The translations under genes were made by a program, and so were the position numbers. From Microplitis mediator (Eukaryota > Arthropoda > Insecta > Hymenoptera > Braconidae): a DNA stretch of 64,000 nt. Location of the stretch: contig NC_079977.1 in NCBI RefSeq assembly GCF_029852145.1, forward strand, positions 11,528,640 to 11,592,639. The letters are read 5' to 3'. The notes beneath the pieces were generated by a model. It was not told where the DNA came from, searched no databases, and saw nothing but the letters and a program-made list of their open reading frames with translations. This document shows, in pieces, positions 23,096 to 35,459 of the stretch (positions are counted from its first letter, which is position 1; every line of letters starts with the position of its first letter).

Positions 23096-24094
23096 GTATA
23101 TATAAATTACCTGCATAAATTACACCTTTATGCAAGCTTAACTTGCACCATAAAACTTTATTAATTACTTAAAATTATTATCATACTCTGTTTAAAAGAA
23201 ATAATTTATTTGATAAATTTAATATCAACAGTAATTTTCTCTATTTAATTATAATATTGAAATCATTTGATAATAAAAATTAAAATCGTTATAATTTTAA
23301 TCAGCTCCTTCTGAGCAATAATGAAATAACAATAAAATTATAAATATTCTTTCTGAATAACTTTCAAAATTCTATCGAAAAGTGTATTACATCACTCAAA
23401 ATAAATTTAAAAAATGAGGCACATTTAAAATTATAGTTCTTAGAACTCTCAGCGTCACATTCCAATATTTCACGTGACCCGACTCGCGGTATCACGCGCG
23501 AAATATTATTTTCACCCAAAATTTGGAAAACTTAACGTTCTCGAGTTACCGGATTTTACCACTTTGGTGATAATCCCATTAACTATTTCTAATAATTATT
23601 TGATAATTCTATAAACAATTTCGAGTATCAATAAAATATTATTTAATTAAATGGTTTAAACCTGTCTGTTTACGGCCTCACCGCACCAGACTATAATCCT
23701 GGAAATTACTACGTCGTTTAAACATTGTATAAATAAATATTGTTTATATAGCTTCACTATGAAACCATATTCGAGTATTTAATAAAAAAGTCATTGGTAA
23801 TCTTGTGGCTTCACCACATAAATAAAATACTCTTAAATTGATTATTATTTATTTGAATAAATGATAAAGTATTAAAACCGATTCGTCGGAAAAATACCAA
23901 AGAACCTGTGCACGTGATTACCTCATGCGCACAGTTGCCAGGAATCTGAAAATGTAAGCCCTTCTGGCATCCAATATAAAATAATATTAATTTAAAATTT
24001 GTTTAAATAATTGTATAAGCCCTTCTGGCTATCAGACCTGGAAAAATGGAACTCTAGTTCCAGTACAGTCACTAAAAGCCGTACAGATCATTAA

Positions 24095-25285
24095 GGGGTT
24101 ATATCCACTTGCGAGGCAGAAAAAACGTGTTTTTTTTGTGAATTTTTTAAAAGAGGCATTTTATTTTATACATTAATGGAAAAAATGTACTTAAACAGAA
24201 TTTAATGTACTTTAACAATCAGCGGTTTATTTAAAAAAATTGTGGATCCCCTAGCTCCTGTAGATGATCTGCGGAGAGACTTCCAAAAAAAGGTGCTTGG
24301 CGGTGAGCAAGATATCTCTGGTCCAAATTATCTGAAAACCAAAAACCAAAAATATTTAGTTTTGTAATAAATAAATACAGGTAATGATCGAAGGTCTAGT
24401 CAAAATTTTGATTTCTGACAAAATGGCGGCTGTTTAAAAAAAAATCAGTTTTTCATGAAAATTTTTTACTTCAAAGTGGCTTAAAAAATCGAGATTATTG
24501 TCTAAAACCTTATTCCTTCGATCATTACCTGAAAAATATATCTGAGTAAGTCGTGTGAAAATTTCAAACCGATCGGTTAAGCAGTTTCAGAGAAATTTTA
24601 CTCTGAGATAAACGCGTTTAAAGTTTCGGGAACGATTTACACTCAATTAAAATTTTTTTTTTCAACTTACATCGTGTCATTTATTTCAGCACCATAAGAT
24701 GAATCCTCTGCTTCGTCGTTTGCCTCCAAAATGTTTAATTGTTGTTGTCTACGAGCCATTCTCCCCTCGCGCGTCGACCCTTGCGCTCTTGCGTCCGAAA
24801 TTGAGATGCGCTCTGCGTCCTCTTTACTCGCGTGAGAATGAGCATTGGGTCTAAGTGATAATTTTTTTCAATTTTACTCGAATTAATTAAACTTTACACA
24901 ATGAGAAATACACAAACTGAGCACAAACACAACTTGTCTACGTCGGAGATCACTTTTAACTGATGAATTCACATATTTTTAACTTAAAATTCCTCAACAT
25001 AGGTTTAAGATATAAACTAGACCTTTTGTATTATTATTTTAGGGTCCCAAACACAATATAAGTCGAGAACAAAAGTATAGCGGCTACGAGAAACAGCTTC
25101 TACTCCGGCTCGCGCTCCGCCTACTTTCGAACGCTCGGAGACGTCCTTACTAATACGCTCATATCTCCGAAATTAACTGTCGGATCAATTTGAAATTTTT
25201 CAGAGAATATTCTTGAATATATGTATATTCAAAAAATGAAAAAAAAAAATCGATTTTTTGAAAATCACAAGTGGATATAACCCCT
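24095..25285. mobile_element. TTAA-flanked DNA transposon, non-autonomous (1191 bp)
   Basis: Termini GGGGTTATATCCACTTG and the inverse CAAGTGGATATAACCCC are flanked by TTAA at 24091-24094 and 25286-25289. Element B shows the empty site with TTAA once near 58335. TTAA duplication fits piggyBac or Kolobok, and the GGGG start is unlike classic piggyBac CCC ends. No full transposase is present. Confidence 0.85.
24667..24759 (-). pseudogene. Possible first exon of the TTAA element's lost transposase
   Basis: A 30-codon minus-strand reading begins MARRQQQLNILEANDEAED and ends in a stop that overlaps a strong splice donor (GAT/GTAAGT). An acidic N-terminus with a donor would suit a 5' coding exon retained in a deletion derivative. 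No later exon is visible. This is inference from a short reading. Confidence 0.3.
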
Positions 25286-27546
25286 TAAACAATCTATAAA
25301 TTATAAATCATCTTTGATTAATTCAAATCAAATCATAAGTTATCATGCATCAGAGACTAGATAACTAATTGACTGACCATGCCACCAGCATGTAAAACAA
25401 CTCTCTGAAAAACCACAAATTTACGTACCTACTTTGTAAATATAACATTTAATAAAGTTCATAACAAATAAAAATAAATAAACGTTAAAAGCATAAAAAG
25501 TATAATTCTAAAAGCGAAAATTCTGCGAATTGTATAAAAAAAGAAGTTGAGAACCGCTTAATATAAATTTGATACATTAAATTATCATAAAATTATAATT
25601 GACGGACTATAGATTGACCCCCTGCTTTTAACATGACATGACGTCACGAGCACAGATCAAGCGCATCGCTGCTACCACCTTATATTCTGACCTGACGCCA
25701 TACAAGTACATATCGTACTTAGAGCACCTGTCTCTCATAATTTTACTCGTTCTCTATAATTACAATAAACTCTACAGAGTATTAATATATTAACAAATAT
25801 ACAACGTTTATAAACTTTTGTGACCTGGTTTAACTGTTACAACCGTAAGTACGAATAAAATATATATTTAAGTTCGCGGACTGGGAAAACTCTCAGGAAC
25901 ACCTGTATCGATCCATGGTGTATAATTTTGTATTCCTTCTTATATTTATTCAACTAACCACCCAGTGGCTGTTTGAACAGATACAATAATGACCGACTAA
26001 AATAATCCCTTTGGGAAAAGGAGAGTCGAGAAACAAAACCGGAGCAATATTTAATTACTCCAGTAAAATATTAAATTCATATTTGCGACCTTAAAAACAC
26101 ACAAGTAATAAATAAAATCTGATATTATCTAGTAACTACTTCAAAGTACCTGTAACATCTTTGAAAAGATAATAACCGGAGATAACGAAAAAAAATGTAT
26201 CATAAAATATTTTATTACTCAGTAAAACTGAGCAGCAAATAATAAAGTAAAAATATAAATAACAAAAATATATATCAGATTTAAAACATTTATAATTAAA
26301 ATCATAAATTCAAATTAAAACCTGAAAAAAGGTAGTGGACATAATAAGTGCTGTTTTTTGATATCTTACAGATAACCAGAAAAACCGCCATTGACTAAAA
26401 GGAAACGTTGTACCGGAAACGGAAGTTCATTACCAGAGTAGCTCTGTAACAGAGATCCTTTTTGCGGCCCGGCTCAGTGAACGTGAATATTTTCCAGACC
26501 TATACATACAGCAAAACAACAGCGCAGTCACTTCAAAGTATAGTGACCCCAGCGAGAGCGAAAGTAAAGTAGAATTGCGAACGCACATGCTCCACAGGCA
26601 GCGCGCCAATCACAGCCTCCCGCTTCCTCTGTGTCCACCTATACTCACTGAAAGTAAAAGTATTCACCCAGTCCTTTAACATCCTAACTCGAACTTCGAC
26701 AAATCCATACTATAGCTTTATAGACTACTCTACACGCTATAGCATATCTAACGTATTTTACCGGCATACAACCACGCTATCAATTGCGTTCTATTTATTT
26801 AAATCAACAATTAAAAATTAAAAGTTCATACGTTTAATAATATTATTGAAATAAGCGCAATACTTATTGAGAAAAAATAATTGAATATTGTAATCATTCT
26901 GATTATAATTTATTATCACCAGGTAACAATTATTATTATCACCACATGGGTCTAACCTACTATTTATTTAATTTATATCTAATTTATTTATTTAATTTAA
27001 ACGATCACATAACCTGGACTCCTTATTCACTACCTGAATATTATTTAAACATAAAAAATTATTATTTGGAAAAAAATATATATTTGGAAAATATACAAAC
27101 ATAAAGTAACCCATTCACAACCTGTAAGTATCAAAACCATTTATTTATTAACACACGAATGGTAGCTGAACTTTATACTTCCTTTTATTGTTTGATAAAA
27201 AGAAAATAAAATAAACAATCTATAACTTCTATTCAGCTGTTACTGAGATAGCATCACACGGAAAGAAAATTCAGACCGCGGGAAAATACACGCGTAATTA
27301 AAACGTATCATTTTAATTGACGATAACACTTGAAATTACGTGACCAGAATAACAAATACAACTGGACGACTCATTAAACTAAACTTACAATAACTGAATA
27401 AATAAATCCGACCGGTGTACTGATAATAAAAGTATTTCGTGATAAAGCATAAAATAAAAAAATAAAAACCTCGTAACTTATCACTGACTGAACACCGTGT
27501 AACCGACTTTACAAATATGGGGCATCGATAAAACCACCACAACGCG

Positions 27547-29175
27547 ATGCATGAGGGTTTTAACGACCTTTATAACATCGAAGACGGTTCTGATAATCCA
27601 CAACTTCCTATTTACGCGAATGTTCAAGTAATTGAAAATGATCCCGGTCAAATAACACCAGACGGGCGCGATCAATGTACTTTGTCGTCGTCAATACCCC
27701 TACCACTTGACCTGCACAACTTAACAACAGTAATTGACCGTCGATTCATATCTAATGATGCCATAATACGCCAACTGAGTCTACAAATAGACGAGTGTAT
27801 CAAATGCCATCATAATTCCCAAAGACAAATAAAGCATTTACAGAAGAACATGGACGACGTTCAACAATACATGGCCCAATTAAATACCAATCAAAGCGAG
27901 ACCAACCAAACCGTCGCCTTGTATGCTCGCTGTACCATCTACATGTTAAAAAGAGCGCGTACTCGTAGAGATTTGGAATTGGAAGATCTTCGATTACTCG
28001 AAGAGATGAATATGGACAAATTACCCGATCTACACGTTAATCCTGCAGACATCACCGCCGAAATGATTCGAGAAGTTGCTGACGCGTATAATTCTTGACC
28101 TACTTCTCGCGAACCTGGTCCTCCACCACTACCAACTTCTCCTCGCCCTACCGTGTCAAACGCGAACTCCAGTTACCACCAACAACCGCGAACTGACTGC
28201 CCACATGTGACAGTCAACTAATCAGCACACGGGACGGAATATAATAACCAGAGAAATTTCGCTAAAAATGTAGCCGCTGCTGAAGCTACATTACGACAAC
28301 GGAGATTGACCTACCCCAGTGCAAATTTAAAAGCCCGGGAATACCTGCGAGCTTTGACTGACTTCGGAAGAGAAATAAGGTTGACCGAATCAGAACACAT
28401 CACACTAGCCAAGACCGCAATGTACCAAGCTGAGGGGTGCTGGGTACGACAATACCAGCATCATTGCGCTGCTGCGAAGATTTTGCTAAGTCTTACATTG
28501 AATATTTTACATTGGGGAGAACTGACTTAGACATAAGTCAAGAAATCATGACCACGTACCAACAACACCGTGAAGATCCTAAAACATTCATCAAAGAAGC
28601 CATGATGAAATACCAAGAGATGGCCAAGGCACCACCCGAAGAAGACCAAGTACTAGTAATGAGAGCTAGACTAGCGTACGACATACAAGCACAACTTGAC
28701 TCTTTGGCACCACACACGAAAACCTACTCACAGTTAAATTCGGCTGTGAGGACTGCATTACAAAGACTCACTCAAAGAGCCAATGCAGCAGCAGAGTCTA
28801 AGAAACCCGCTAAATACACTAGAAGAATACACGAAAACGAGTCATCATCAAGATCAGAAGATTTTGATTCACAAGGAGAAAGTATCAGTAGATTATTACA
28901 ATACTATACTCCACCTGAAAAAAAACAAGACACTTAGACAAGTTCAATTCCGTGATCGACCTAAAAACATCCCGCGCAGATCTCGATCACCCAAGGAACC
29001 TTCAGGAGGGGAAAGTAACTCCACCGTTTCACCCAACTATACATGCAGAAATTGTCGAGAGAAGGGTGCTCACATCATACTCGACTGCACCAATCCACGG
29101 GTAGACTTATGCATAAAATGTGGCAAGGTGGGAGTATTAGTCACTGAGTGCGAATGCAATCCAAAAAACGAGTAA
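27547..29175 (+). pseudogene. gag: Element A: Gag polyprotein, frameshifted
   Basis: Starts at the Met at 27547 (MHEGFNDLYNIEDGSDN) and runs 183 codons to a TGA at 28096-28098. It then continues in the same frame past 28306, where TYPSANLKAREYLRALTDFG opens the capsid-like region, and shifts frame near 28440 (28437-28937). It returns for the nucleocapsid (28783-29175). Knuckle 1 is CRNCREKGAHIILDC. Knuckle 2, CIKCGKVGVLVTEC, has Val where the His should be. In element B the same gene lacks this knuckle region. Gag would bind RNA and build the particle, and this copy is broken. Confidence 0.8.
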
Positions 29176-30186
29176 GTGGTATGCTCAATACACGAGAATG
29201 GGCGAACGCATACCTACCACCCTTAACGCCTTTTCAACCAATTACACCAGCTCCTAGGACAACTGATGCGCCGAGTAACAACATCGGTCGAACCTTATCC
29301 CAGGACGATAAATTCATATCCGGGAGCATCAGTCCTGATTATTCTACCGACTCGTACGCACCCGACTATTCTACTGACGACATGGGGTGCCGATTCAGCG
29401 CTCAAAATATCTGTTCACCTATCCGGTGTTTATCCAATTCGGATCTAAATACCGATTTTGGATGTCTACCCTTGGCAAGCTGCAGCTTGAACTGTGTAAT
29501 CATCAAGAAAGAAATCGACCTCCGACCGATCTTCCAGCATATCAGAACACTCCCACAGCAGCACACCTGTGGATCTACCTCTCATCACTCCACCACCACC
29601 CGCAGTAAGTCAATCAATATACTGTACTTTCACTTTTCTCACACGTTCGTTCACCGCGATATCCGATACCGGCGCGAACAAAAACTTTATTTCGCGAAAA
29701 ATTGTTGAATTAATTCCTCATAATATTTTAAAATTCAGAATTGCTAAAAAGAACTCTACTTTTATACTCGCGGACAATACAATCGAACGGAGTACAGAAA
29801 AAGTTTATCTGAGTTTAATTATCAATGAAATTGACATCGAGGATTGGTTCGAAATTTTCGAAGACATGCCTGACGAAATAACAATCGGTTTAAAATTTAT
29901 GACGCGACATCACATTAAACTTAATACCGTTAATCATACCTGGACGTGGAGACATACTGACGATATTTATTACAGTTCCAACACTAAATTACCGGGATTA
30001 ATTTATCGAACCATCGCGGAACAAGACCGATTAAATGAATTTCTTGATCGCGAATTTGAGAAAATGAAGACTGCAACTCTCGGCACTATCACCGTGGTCG
30101 AGCATAAGATCGAATTGACCGACTCAAACCCATTTGCGTTAAAAATTATCGTACAACACCGATCGTACGACGAGCCATGCATATGA
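29148..30186 (+). pseudogene. Element A: gag-pol linker and aspartic protease
   Basis: A Pro/Ser/Thr-rich linker (29148-29600) leads into a retropepsin-like domain. The best frame is 29569-30186, with the catalytic triad in ISDTGANKNFISRKI (about 29665-29710) and an IGLKFM segment as the flap-distal hydrophobic strand. The protease would cleave the Gag-Pol precursor. The linker lies in a different frame from the protease domain. A one-base indel near 30150 separates protease from RT. Confidence 0.75.
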
Positions 30187-31730
30187 TTGTCGATAATATG
30201 CTGGCAGACGGGGTAATACGGCCGAGCACCAGCGAATGTAGCTGTCAACCTGTTATGGTGCGTAAGAAATCATTACCGGGATTACCACCTTTTGACGGAA
30301 GCAAACCGGAACACTGGCGAATGTGTATCGATTTTCGCCCGCTAAACGCGGTAACTAAGTTTGTTGCACATCCCCTGGTTCGCATGGATACTGTACTCGA
30401 AGTTATACGCGAGGGTGAATATCGATCGACAATTGACTGTAGTAACGCGTATTATCAAATATTAATACGCGAAGAAGATCGTCACTTAACAGCATTCGCA
30501 GTTAAAGGTAAAAGTTTTTACGAGTTCGTAAAACTGGCGCAAGGTTTAAAAACTGCCCCTGCGACCTACCAAGCTGCAATGGACGAAGTCAAAAAGGCGT
30601 TTCGACGTCTCTTACAACATAAATCGCTACCGGCTTACTGGGAAAACTTTATTCAATCGTATATGGACGATTGGATAATCGCTACCCCTACTTTCGACAT
30701 ACACCTGATAATCCTTGAACTATTATTTGACACATTTCGACAAATTGGACTTGACATAAAACGGGAAAAAAGTAACTTTTGTCAGGAATGGATAAAATTC
30801 TTGGGGTTCATTATTTCTCGCGAATGAGTTTCGCCTGACCCGGAAAAGACTGCTACTATCAGCACATATCCGACTCTGACAACCCGAAAACAATTACGGA
30901 GATTCCTGGGAATGGTAAACTGGTACCGTCGACACCTGAAAGACGTTACCCGGGCACAAAACCCGTTAAATAAATTGACAAGTGACAAAATGCCTTAGCA
31001 ATGGATGGAGACTGAACAACACGCATTCGAAGAATTAAAACAGGCTCTTCTTGACGCTCCGACTTTGTCAGTACCTGACTATACTTTACCGTTTCTACTT
31101 TACACCGACGCAATCGACTCGGGTATTGCCGCGTTATTAACCCAACAAGGAGAAGATCGCGAATACGTAATTACAGCAATATCGCGACCGTTAAACAAAC
31201 ACGAGTCTAATTATACCACCATTGAACGTGAATGCCTTGCCGTCGTGTGGGCTCTTAAAAAATTAAGGGGATATTTAGAGGGATATCCCGTAACGGTAAT
31301 AACTGACCATGCCAGCTTAACCTGGTTAAAAGACATTAAAAATCCTCGCGGACGGCTAGCGCGATGGGCCATGGAGCTTTTATGCTTTCCTATCACCATG
31401 ATTCACCGCAAAGGTACCGAAAATGAAGCCGCGGACGCGTTGTCTAGAGTTTACGATGACGCTAACATCCAAATTGAAAATTGCCAACACCGTACTTTAT
31501 ACCGAGCTATCAGCTACGACTGGTACAATCGCAAAATTCAAGACGTGACACAATTTTAAAATCGGTTCCCACAGTGGAAAATAATTGACGATAAATTATA
31601 TTATTATCGACACCGAAAACCCTTCAATTATTTAGAAGAATTGCCCGAAAATTGGAAACTTGTTGTACCTGAGGAAAATCGCGAAGACATATTGACAGAA
31701 TACATGACGCGAATACATCTGGACACCTCG
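30177..31730 (+). pseudogene. pol: Element A: reverse transcriptase and RNase H
   Basis: One frame carries RT then RNase H, broken by TGA at 30825-30827, TAG near 30996 and TAA at 31557-31559. RT motifs include MLADGVIRPSTSE, WRMCIDFRPLNAVT, the catalytic SYMDDWIIAT (about 30655-30690) and IKFLGFIIS. The connection has RRFLGMVNWYRRHL. RNase H begins about 31080 with LLYTDAIDSGIAALL and includes ERECLAVVWALKKLRGY, VITDHASLTWL and GTENEAADALSR. These are standard Ty3/gypsy features. RT would copy the element RNA, RNase H would degrade it. Element B has lost all of RT. Confidence 0.88.
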
Positions 31731-32650
31731 GTATAATAAAACGCACGAACACCTGACATTAAAATATTACTGGCCGGGAATGTATAAAAACACACGTGAC
31801 TTTGTCAATAAATGCAAAACCTGCCTTTTACACAAACCCGATACCAATCCACCTAATATTCCCGAAGGTCATCGACCTATCACTGAACCATGGGAATGCC
31901 TATCGATTGACACCGTCGGACCGCTACCGCGTTCAACTCGTGGTAAAACACATTTATTTGTGTTGTGTGACGTATACCCACGTTATTTAGAATTAAGAGC
32001 AACATCCGAACCGACTGGTAGAAAAGCCGTAGAATTTCTACGTGACGTTTTTCGACAATAGGGACCTGCACGTGTTGTTATCTCTGATAATGGCACTGAA
32101 TTTACAAACAAGGAAGTAACTTCATTTTTCAATTTAACGCAGACCACCGATGAATTTACACCACCTTATTCTCCCCAATCCAATCCAATTGAGAGAATAA
32201 ATCGAAATCTTAAGATCATAATTCGCTCCTACCTGACCGACAAACATAATAAATGGGATGAGTGGCTACCTGAATTAACCTACGCCTATAATACCTCAAT
32301 CCACAGTTCACTTGCTTGCAGTCCTGCCTTTCTTAATTTTGGCAGAGATCCTCGATACCTTGAACTGCACCGCAACCTATCCTTAAGACCTGAAATAGAT
32401 AAACCTGTGGAGCGTGAGCGACTCATCGATTTATTAGACGAGATCCGACACTTTGTCGAATTAAAAATGCTAAAAGCACAAGACACGCAAACCACCTCGT
32501 GAAAATCAATACGACCGGAAACTAATTCAACTGTTTGTACCGAAGTGTACATTAAATCCAAAACACTGAATCGTAAAGCAGAAGGAATCGTTGGTAAGCT
32601 CGTTCCACCACGTAAAAGTCTATTCTTCTTTAAGGTCCATTTTTTATAAA
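31731..32650 (+). pseudogene. Element A: integrase
   Basis: After a one-base shift near 31740 the frame gives THEHLTLKYYWPGMYKNTRD and CKTC, i.e. most of the HHCC zinc domain. The catalytic core follows with LSIDTVGPLPRS (first Asp), ISDNGTEFTN (second Asp) and NPIERINR (Glu). The core is intact except for a TAG at 32059-32061. The C-terminal part continues with a stop near 32500 and ends around FFFKVHFL. Integrase would insert the cDNA. Element B keeps the same region, interrupted by a hAT-like foldback. Confidence 0.82.
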
Positions 32651-32881
32651 TAAATTTATATCGTCAAGCATGGTTACCATTTGTGATAACGATAACAAAA
32701 CTATAGGCACTTATAAATTGTCCGATTTAAAAGTACCTAGAAGATCCACTTGCCGGACTTGAGTGATTAATTTATTCTTTTCATTTCACAGAGTCTACCA
32801 CCTGAACGATGCCTGAGGTCGAGACACTCAATTGAACATACGATCATCGAACGTGAGACATCTGTGTAGAGCATCCACAAA

Positions 32882-33616
32882 ATGACCGAGGAGGCTGCCC
32901 ATCGATCAACCACACGACACTACTAGAACAATCCCGTGTTCAAGGCGCCTGCATTTGTTAGTCCGAACATACCAACCACACTGAATTTATTATACCGATT
33001 CCACGTCACCAGAGATCACCGACGTACCATTGTATACGAGCAACCTAACAGTAAATTGGTTGACATTAGCGACATTTCATTCATGGCACCTGTGCCAAAA
33101 GCAGCAATCGTTGCAACGCCACCAGATTTCACAACAGTACCATTCATTGTAGAATTTACAATCAAAATCGGAGAATCTGCGCACAAAAGCAACTACGACC
33201 TGCGTAACACTGTATTCGAAGAAACCTGGAGAAGCTATTGGCGAACATTATGCCAAAAAGTCGAGGTAGTACCACCTGCTACCAGAACAGTGGGAACTCA
33301 AACTGCTGAAACCCGACTATCATCTGTACCTGGGTCCACCGCATGTCTCCGATGCAAAAGAAAAGGCCATTCTCATCAAGAGTGCACAAACGCTAAAAGC
33401 GGAGATGACTACTGCACCAGCTGTCTACGAGTAGGACACAACAACAACGCGTGTCCGTATTTACCATCATCATCTGCTGGTTTTGAGCTGATGAAAGAGT
33501 TTTGCTTGGCGTGCAAAACCCAACACCCCTATTTCGACCCCAAATGCAGAGCCTGCCGAACTCGGGTGAACCTGAGTCGAGAAGACCGAGGAGCAATGGA
33601 CATCCTTTCACCTTAA
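32882..33616 (+). pseudogene. Element A: third ORF in env position, three Cys/His fingers
   Basis: The reading starts at ATG 32882 (MTEEAAHRSTTR), has one TAG at 32924-32926 where element B encodes Trp, and is then open from 32936 to 33616. Middle part: YRFHVTRDHRRTIVYEQPN and FTTVPFIV. C-terminal part: two CCHC knuckles, CLRCKRKGHSHQEC and CTSCLRVGHNNNAC, then CLACKTQHPYFDPKCRAC. A splice-acceptor-like TTTCATTTCACAG precedes it (ends 32791) and is conserved in B, so a spliced subgenomic mRNA is plausible. It has no signal peptide or membrane segment, so it is not a typical Env. It may be a Gag-like accessory RNA-binding protein. Confidence 0.65.
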
Positions 33617-34186
33617 GACCATCGTCTGCATCCAGTCGAGTGTCTCGTACCTTTATATATATAGATATAAATAAATATGTGAATATAATATAAATATATG
33701 TTTTTGAAATAAAAATTTAGGACTGTTTAAAAACAAAATAAAATATAAAAACAGAATATATTACATGTTAAAAAGAAAAAAAAGTAATGATATAAATCAT
33801 ATAAGATTATATATCAATTCGGTAACATTTAATTTCCAAATAACAATATATTTTTATATCGAGACTACCTGACATTAAGTTAAACACAATGTGATAATTA
33901 ATTGTAGCTCATTTATTATTTTATTTTTATTTTTAAAAGGATATTGATGAATCCATGAAAATGTTACCTGAAAATAATTATTTAGCATACCATGTATTAA
34001 TTATACTAGTTTACTGACAACTATTAGTTGTGATAATTAATTATAGTTAACTGTCATTAATTATTAACTTTATAATTACTTGTTTAATTATATTATTCCA
34101 TTATAGATTGATTGTACGTAATCGCCTATCATCATGGGATTCTTTATTTTGCTTTCGACTGAAAGTCACCGAGTAACTTCCAGTCT
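33617..34186 (+). other. Element A: 3' untranslated region
   Basis: AT-rich, aligning inversely with parts of 46200-48530 in element B. No ORF is seen. It is contiguous here but split in B by foldback insertions at 46309-48171 and 48531-51450. Confidence 0.6.
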
Positions 34187-34196
34187 GGCCCGGGGG
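34187..34196 (+). promoter_or_regulatory. Element A: polypurine tract
   Basis: GGCCCGGGGG lies immediately before the LTR. The same tract precedes the 3' LTR of element B (46119-46128, inverse). It is the expected plus-strand primer. Confidence 0.6.
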
Positions 34197-34383
34197 TTAA
34201 CGAGGTTTAAGATACCTCATTATCATACCATGATAGTAGACGGTTACCGAGAGCATTTACCATATGTTATCTGGTTTACCTGCGCGAGTGTTGATTAATT
34301 ATTATTATTATGACATAATCCCTCTCCATTTGCGTTTTAAATGGAAGGGATGCGCACCACGTGCTTACGCGCCGACGTGAATC

Positions 34384-34390
34384 TATAAAA
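34384..34390 (+). promoter_or_regulatory. Element A LTR: TATA box
   Basis: TATAAAA, conserved in the B 5' LTR as TATAAG on the minus strand near 60836-60842. Transcription would start roughly 25-30 bases downstream, near 34415. Confidence 0.55.
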
Positions 34391-34455
34391 AGGCCTGCGC
34401 GCCGCTAATTGTCAGTTAGGTTTTTTTTCTCATTTCACTTTCATTATGTCTTTAT

Positions 34456-34461
34456 AATAAA
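34456..34461 (+). terminator. Element A LTR: polyadenylation signal
   Basis: AATAAA about 70 bases after the TATA box, also present in the B LTR (inverse at 60756-60761). It places R between about 34415 and 34480 and leaves the hairpin units in U5. Confidence 0.55.
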
Positions 34462-34562
34462 TATAATTTACGTTTTAACGTTTTTTTAATTTTTAAACTT
34501 TACCTACTTGTCTAGTAGTTTGTAAGCATTAACTTAGATAAGTTTAGCCCATAGCATTTCCT

Positions 34563-34915
34563 ATGGAAGACGGAAGCCCTGTACGGATATACCTTGGTCT
34601 AGCCTGTGTGATTACACACCTCCTAGCCTATAGCCTTTTCTCTATAGAAGACGGAAAACCCGTAGAGATGCAATTACTGCATACTCGCGTAAACCTGCTT
34701 ACACCTCCTAGCCTGTATCATTTCCTTACAGAAGATGGAAACCCCGTGGGGATACGCTTTTACGTATCCTCGTGTGAATTACTCACACATCCTAGCCTGC
34801 AGCATTTTCCTGTAGAAGACGAAAACCCCGTAGAGGTATGCCTTGCGCAGCCTCGTACGACCTTGGTCGTACACCATAGCCTATAGCATTCCCTATAGAA
34901 GACGGTAACCCCGTA
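34563..34915 (+). repeat. Hairpin-bearing tandem array in LTR A (4 units)
   Basis: Units of 81-84 bp start at GAAGACGG-like sequence. Constant parts are GAAGACGGAAACCCCGT and CCTAGCC. Between them lie short inverted repeats with unit-specific stems: ATGCA/TGCAT, GGATACG/CGTATCC, GTGTGA/TCACAC, GTACGACC/GGTCGTAC, CTATAG/CTATAG. The plus strand is open as a 107-codon reading with a 27-28-residue repeat (EDGNPVG...), because the unit length is a multiple of three. Confidence 0.8.
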
Positions 34916-35356
34916 ATCCACCTGCTTGTGGTTTTTAATCGATAATTGTGATGCTTAGACCACAATTGTCTCTGCTTTTAACTATTACCTGCTATTTTCT
35001 ACCTGCATCATTGAACCAGCAACTCATAGGTAAGTATAACAATACTATTATTATATCTTTTCACAACCTCTTGTGCTTATCACCTTTTGGCTAGCTACGC
35101 AAATACCTGTAGTCTATCTTTTCATATAATTTATCATGCCCCACGACTCCCGATCCTTTATATGCACTCGGCATATATAAATTCAAGGCCAACCGGTCGT
35201 CTGGTCCTTACGAATCGGGTAACACCAGGATCAGTTACCAAATAATTAGCCCACTGGCTAAAAGGGACATGGGCCTATTTCTTACGAAAGTCAGAAATGG
35301 GTAACGGACGGTTGATTCACCCACTATTAAAGGGGGTGGACCTCAACATCGTTTCG

Positions 35357-35459
35357 ATATATACGGGATATATCCGTGAAAAATTGAATATATGTCTCAT
35401 ATATGTGACATACATTCAGACTTGCCCTTACTTTTTATATACTTTTTCCGTACGGGATT
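35357..35459. other. Junction between LTR A and EnSpm-like copy 2
   Basis: AT-rich sequence with inverted phrases (GATATATACGGGATATATCC; ATATGTCTCATATATGTGACATA). I cannot assign it to the LTR or to the transposase. It may be filler from the insertion or repair. Confidence 0.35.

Larger units (their letters stand above)
23101..27546 (+). other. Element A: long untranslated leader
   Basis: About 3.25 kb once the TTAA-flanked insertion is removed. It aligns inversely with 56700-59420 of element B, including TTAACTTGCACCATAAA and TCTGTTTACGGCCTCACCGC. No ORF is conserved between the copies, so it looks non-coding. Such a long leader is unusual for Ty3/gypsy elements. Confidence 0.6.
23101..35356 (+). 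mobile_element. Element A: Ty3/gypsy LTR retrotransposon, 5'-truncated
   Basis: Plus-strand element with long leader, gag, protease, RT, RNase H, integrase, a zinc-finger third ORF and a 3' LTR. It matches element B (43993-61034, opposite strand) from about 23101 (AAATTACCTG; B about 59420) to the LTR end. The 5' LTR, primer site and first 250 bases of leader are absent. It sits inside EnSpm-like copy 2, whose pieces flank it. Coding parts carry several stops and frameshifts, so it is not autonomous. Confidence 0.85.
34197..35356 (+). mobile_element. Element A: 3' LTR (1160 bp)
   Basis: Starts TTAACGAGGTTTAAG (TGTAACGAGG in B, so one base lost) and ends CAACATCGTTTCG (TTTCA in B). U3 carries a TATA box at 34384-34390 (TATAAAA), followed by AATAAA at 34456-34461. 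The array at 34563-34890 has four 81-84-bp units, against five and six in the two B LTRs. No matching 5' LTR is present for this copy. Confidence 0.85.

Noticed and set aside
33617..34186. Host gene or exon between the third ORF and LTR of element A
   Set aside because: The segment aligns with the same place in element B and has no ORF, so it is element 3' untranslated sequence.
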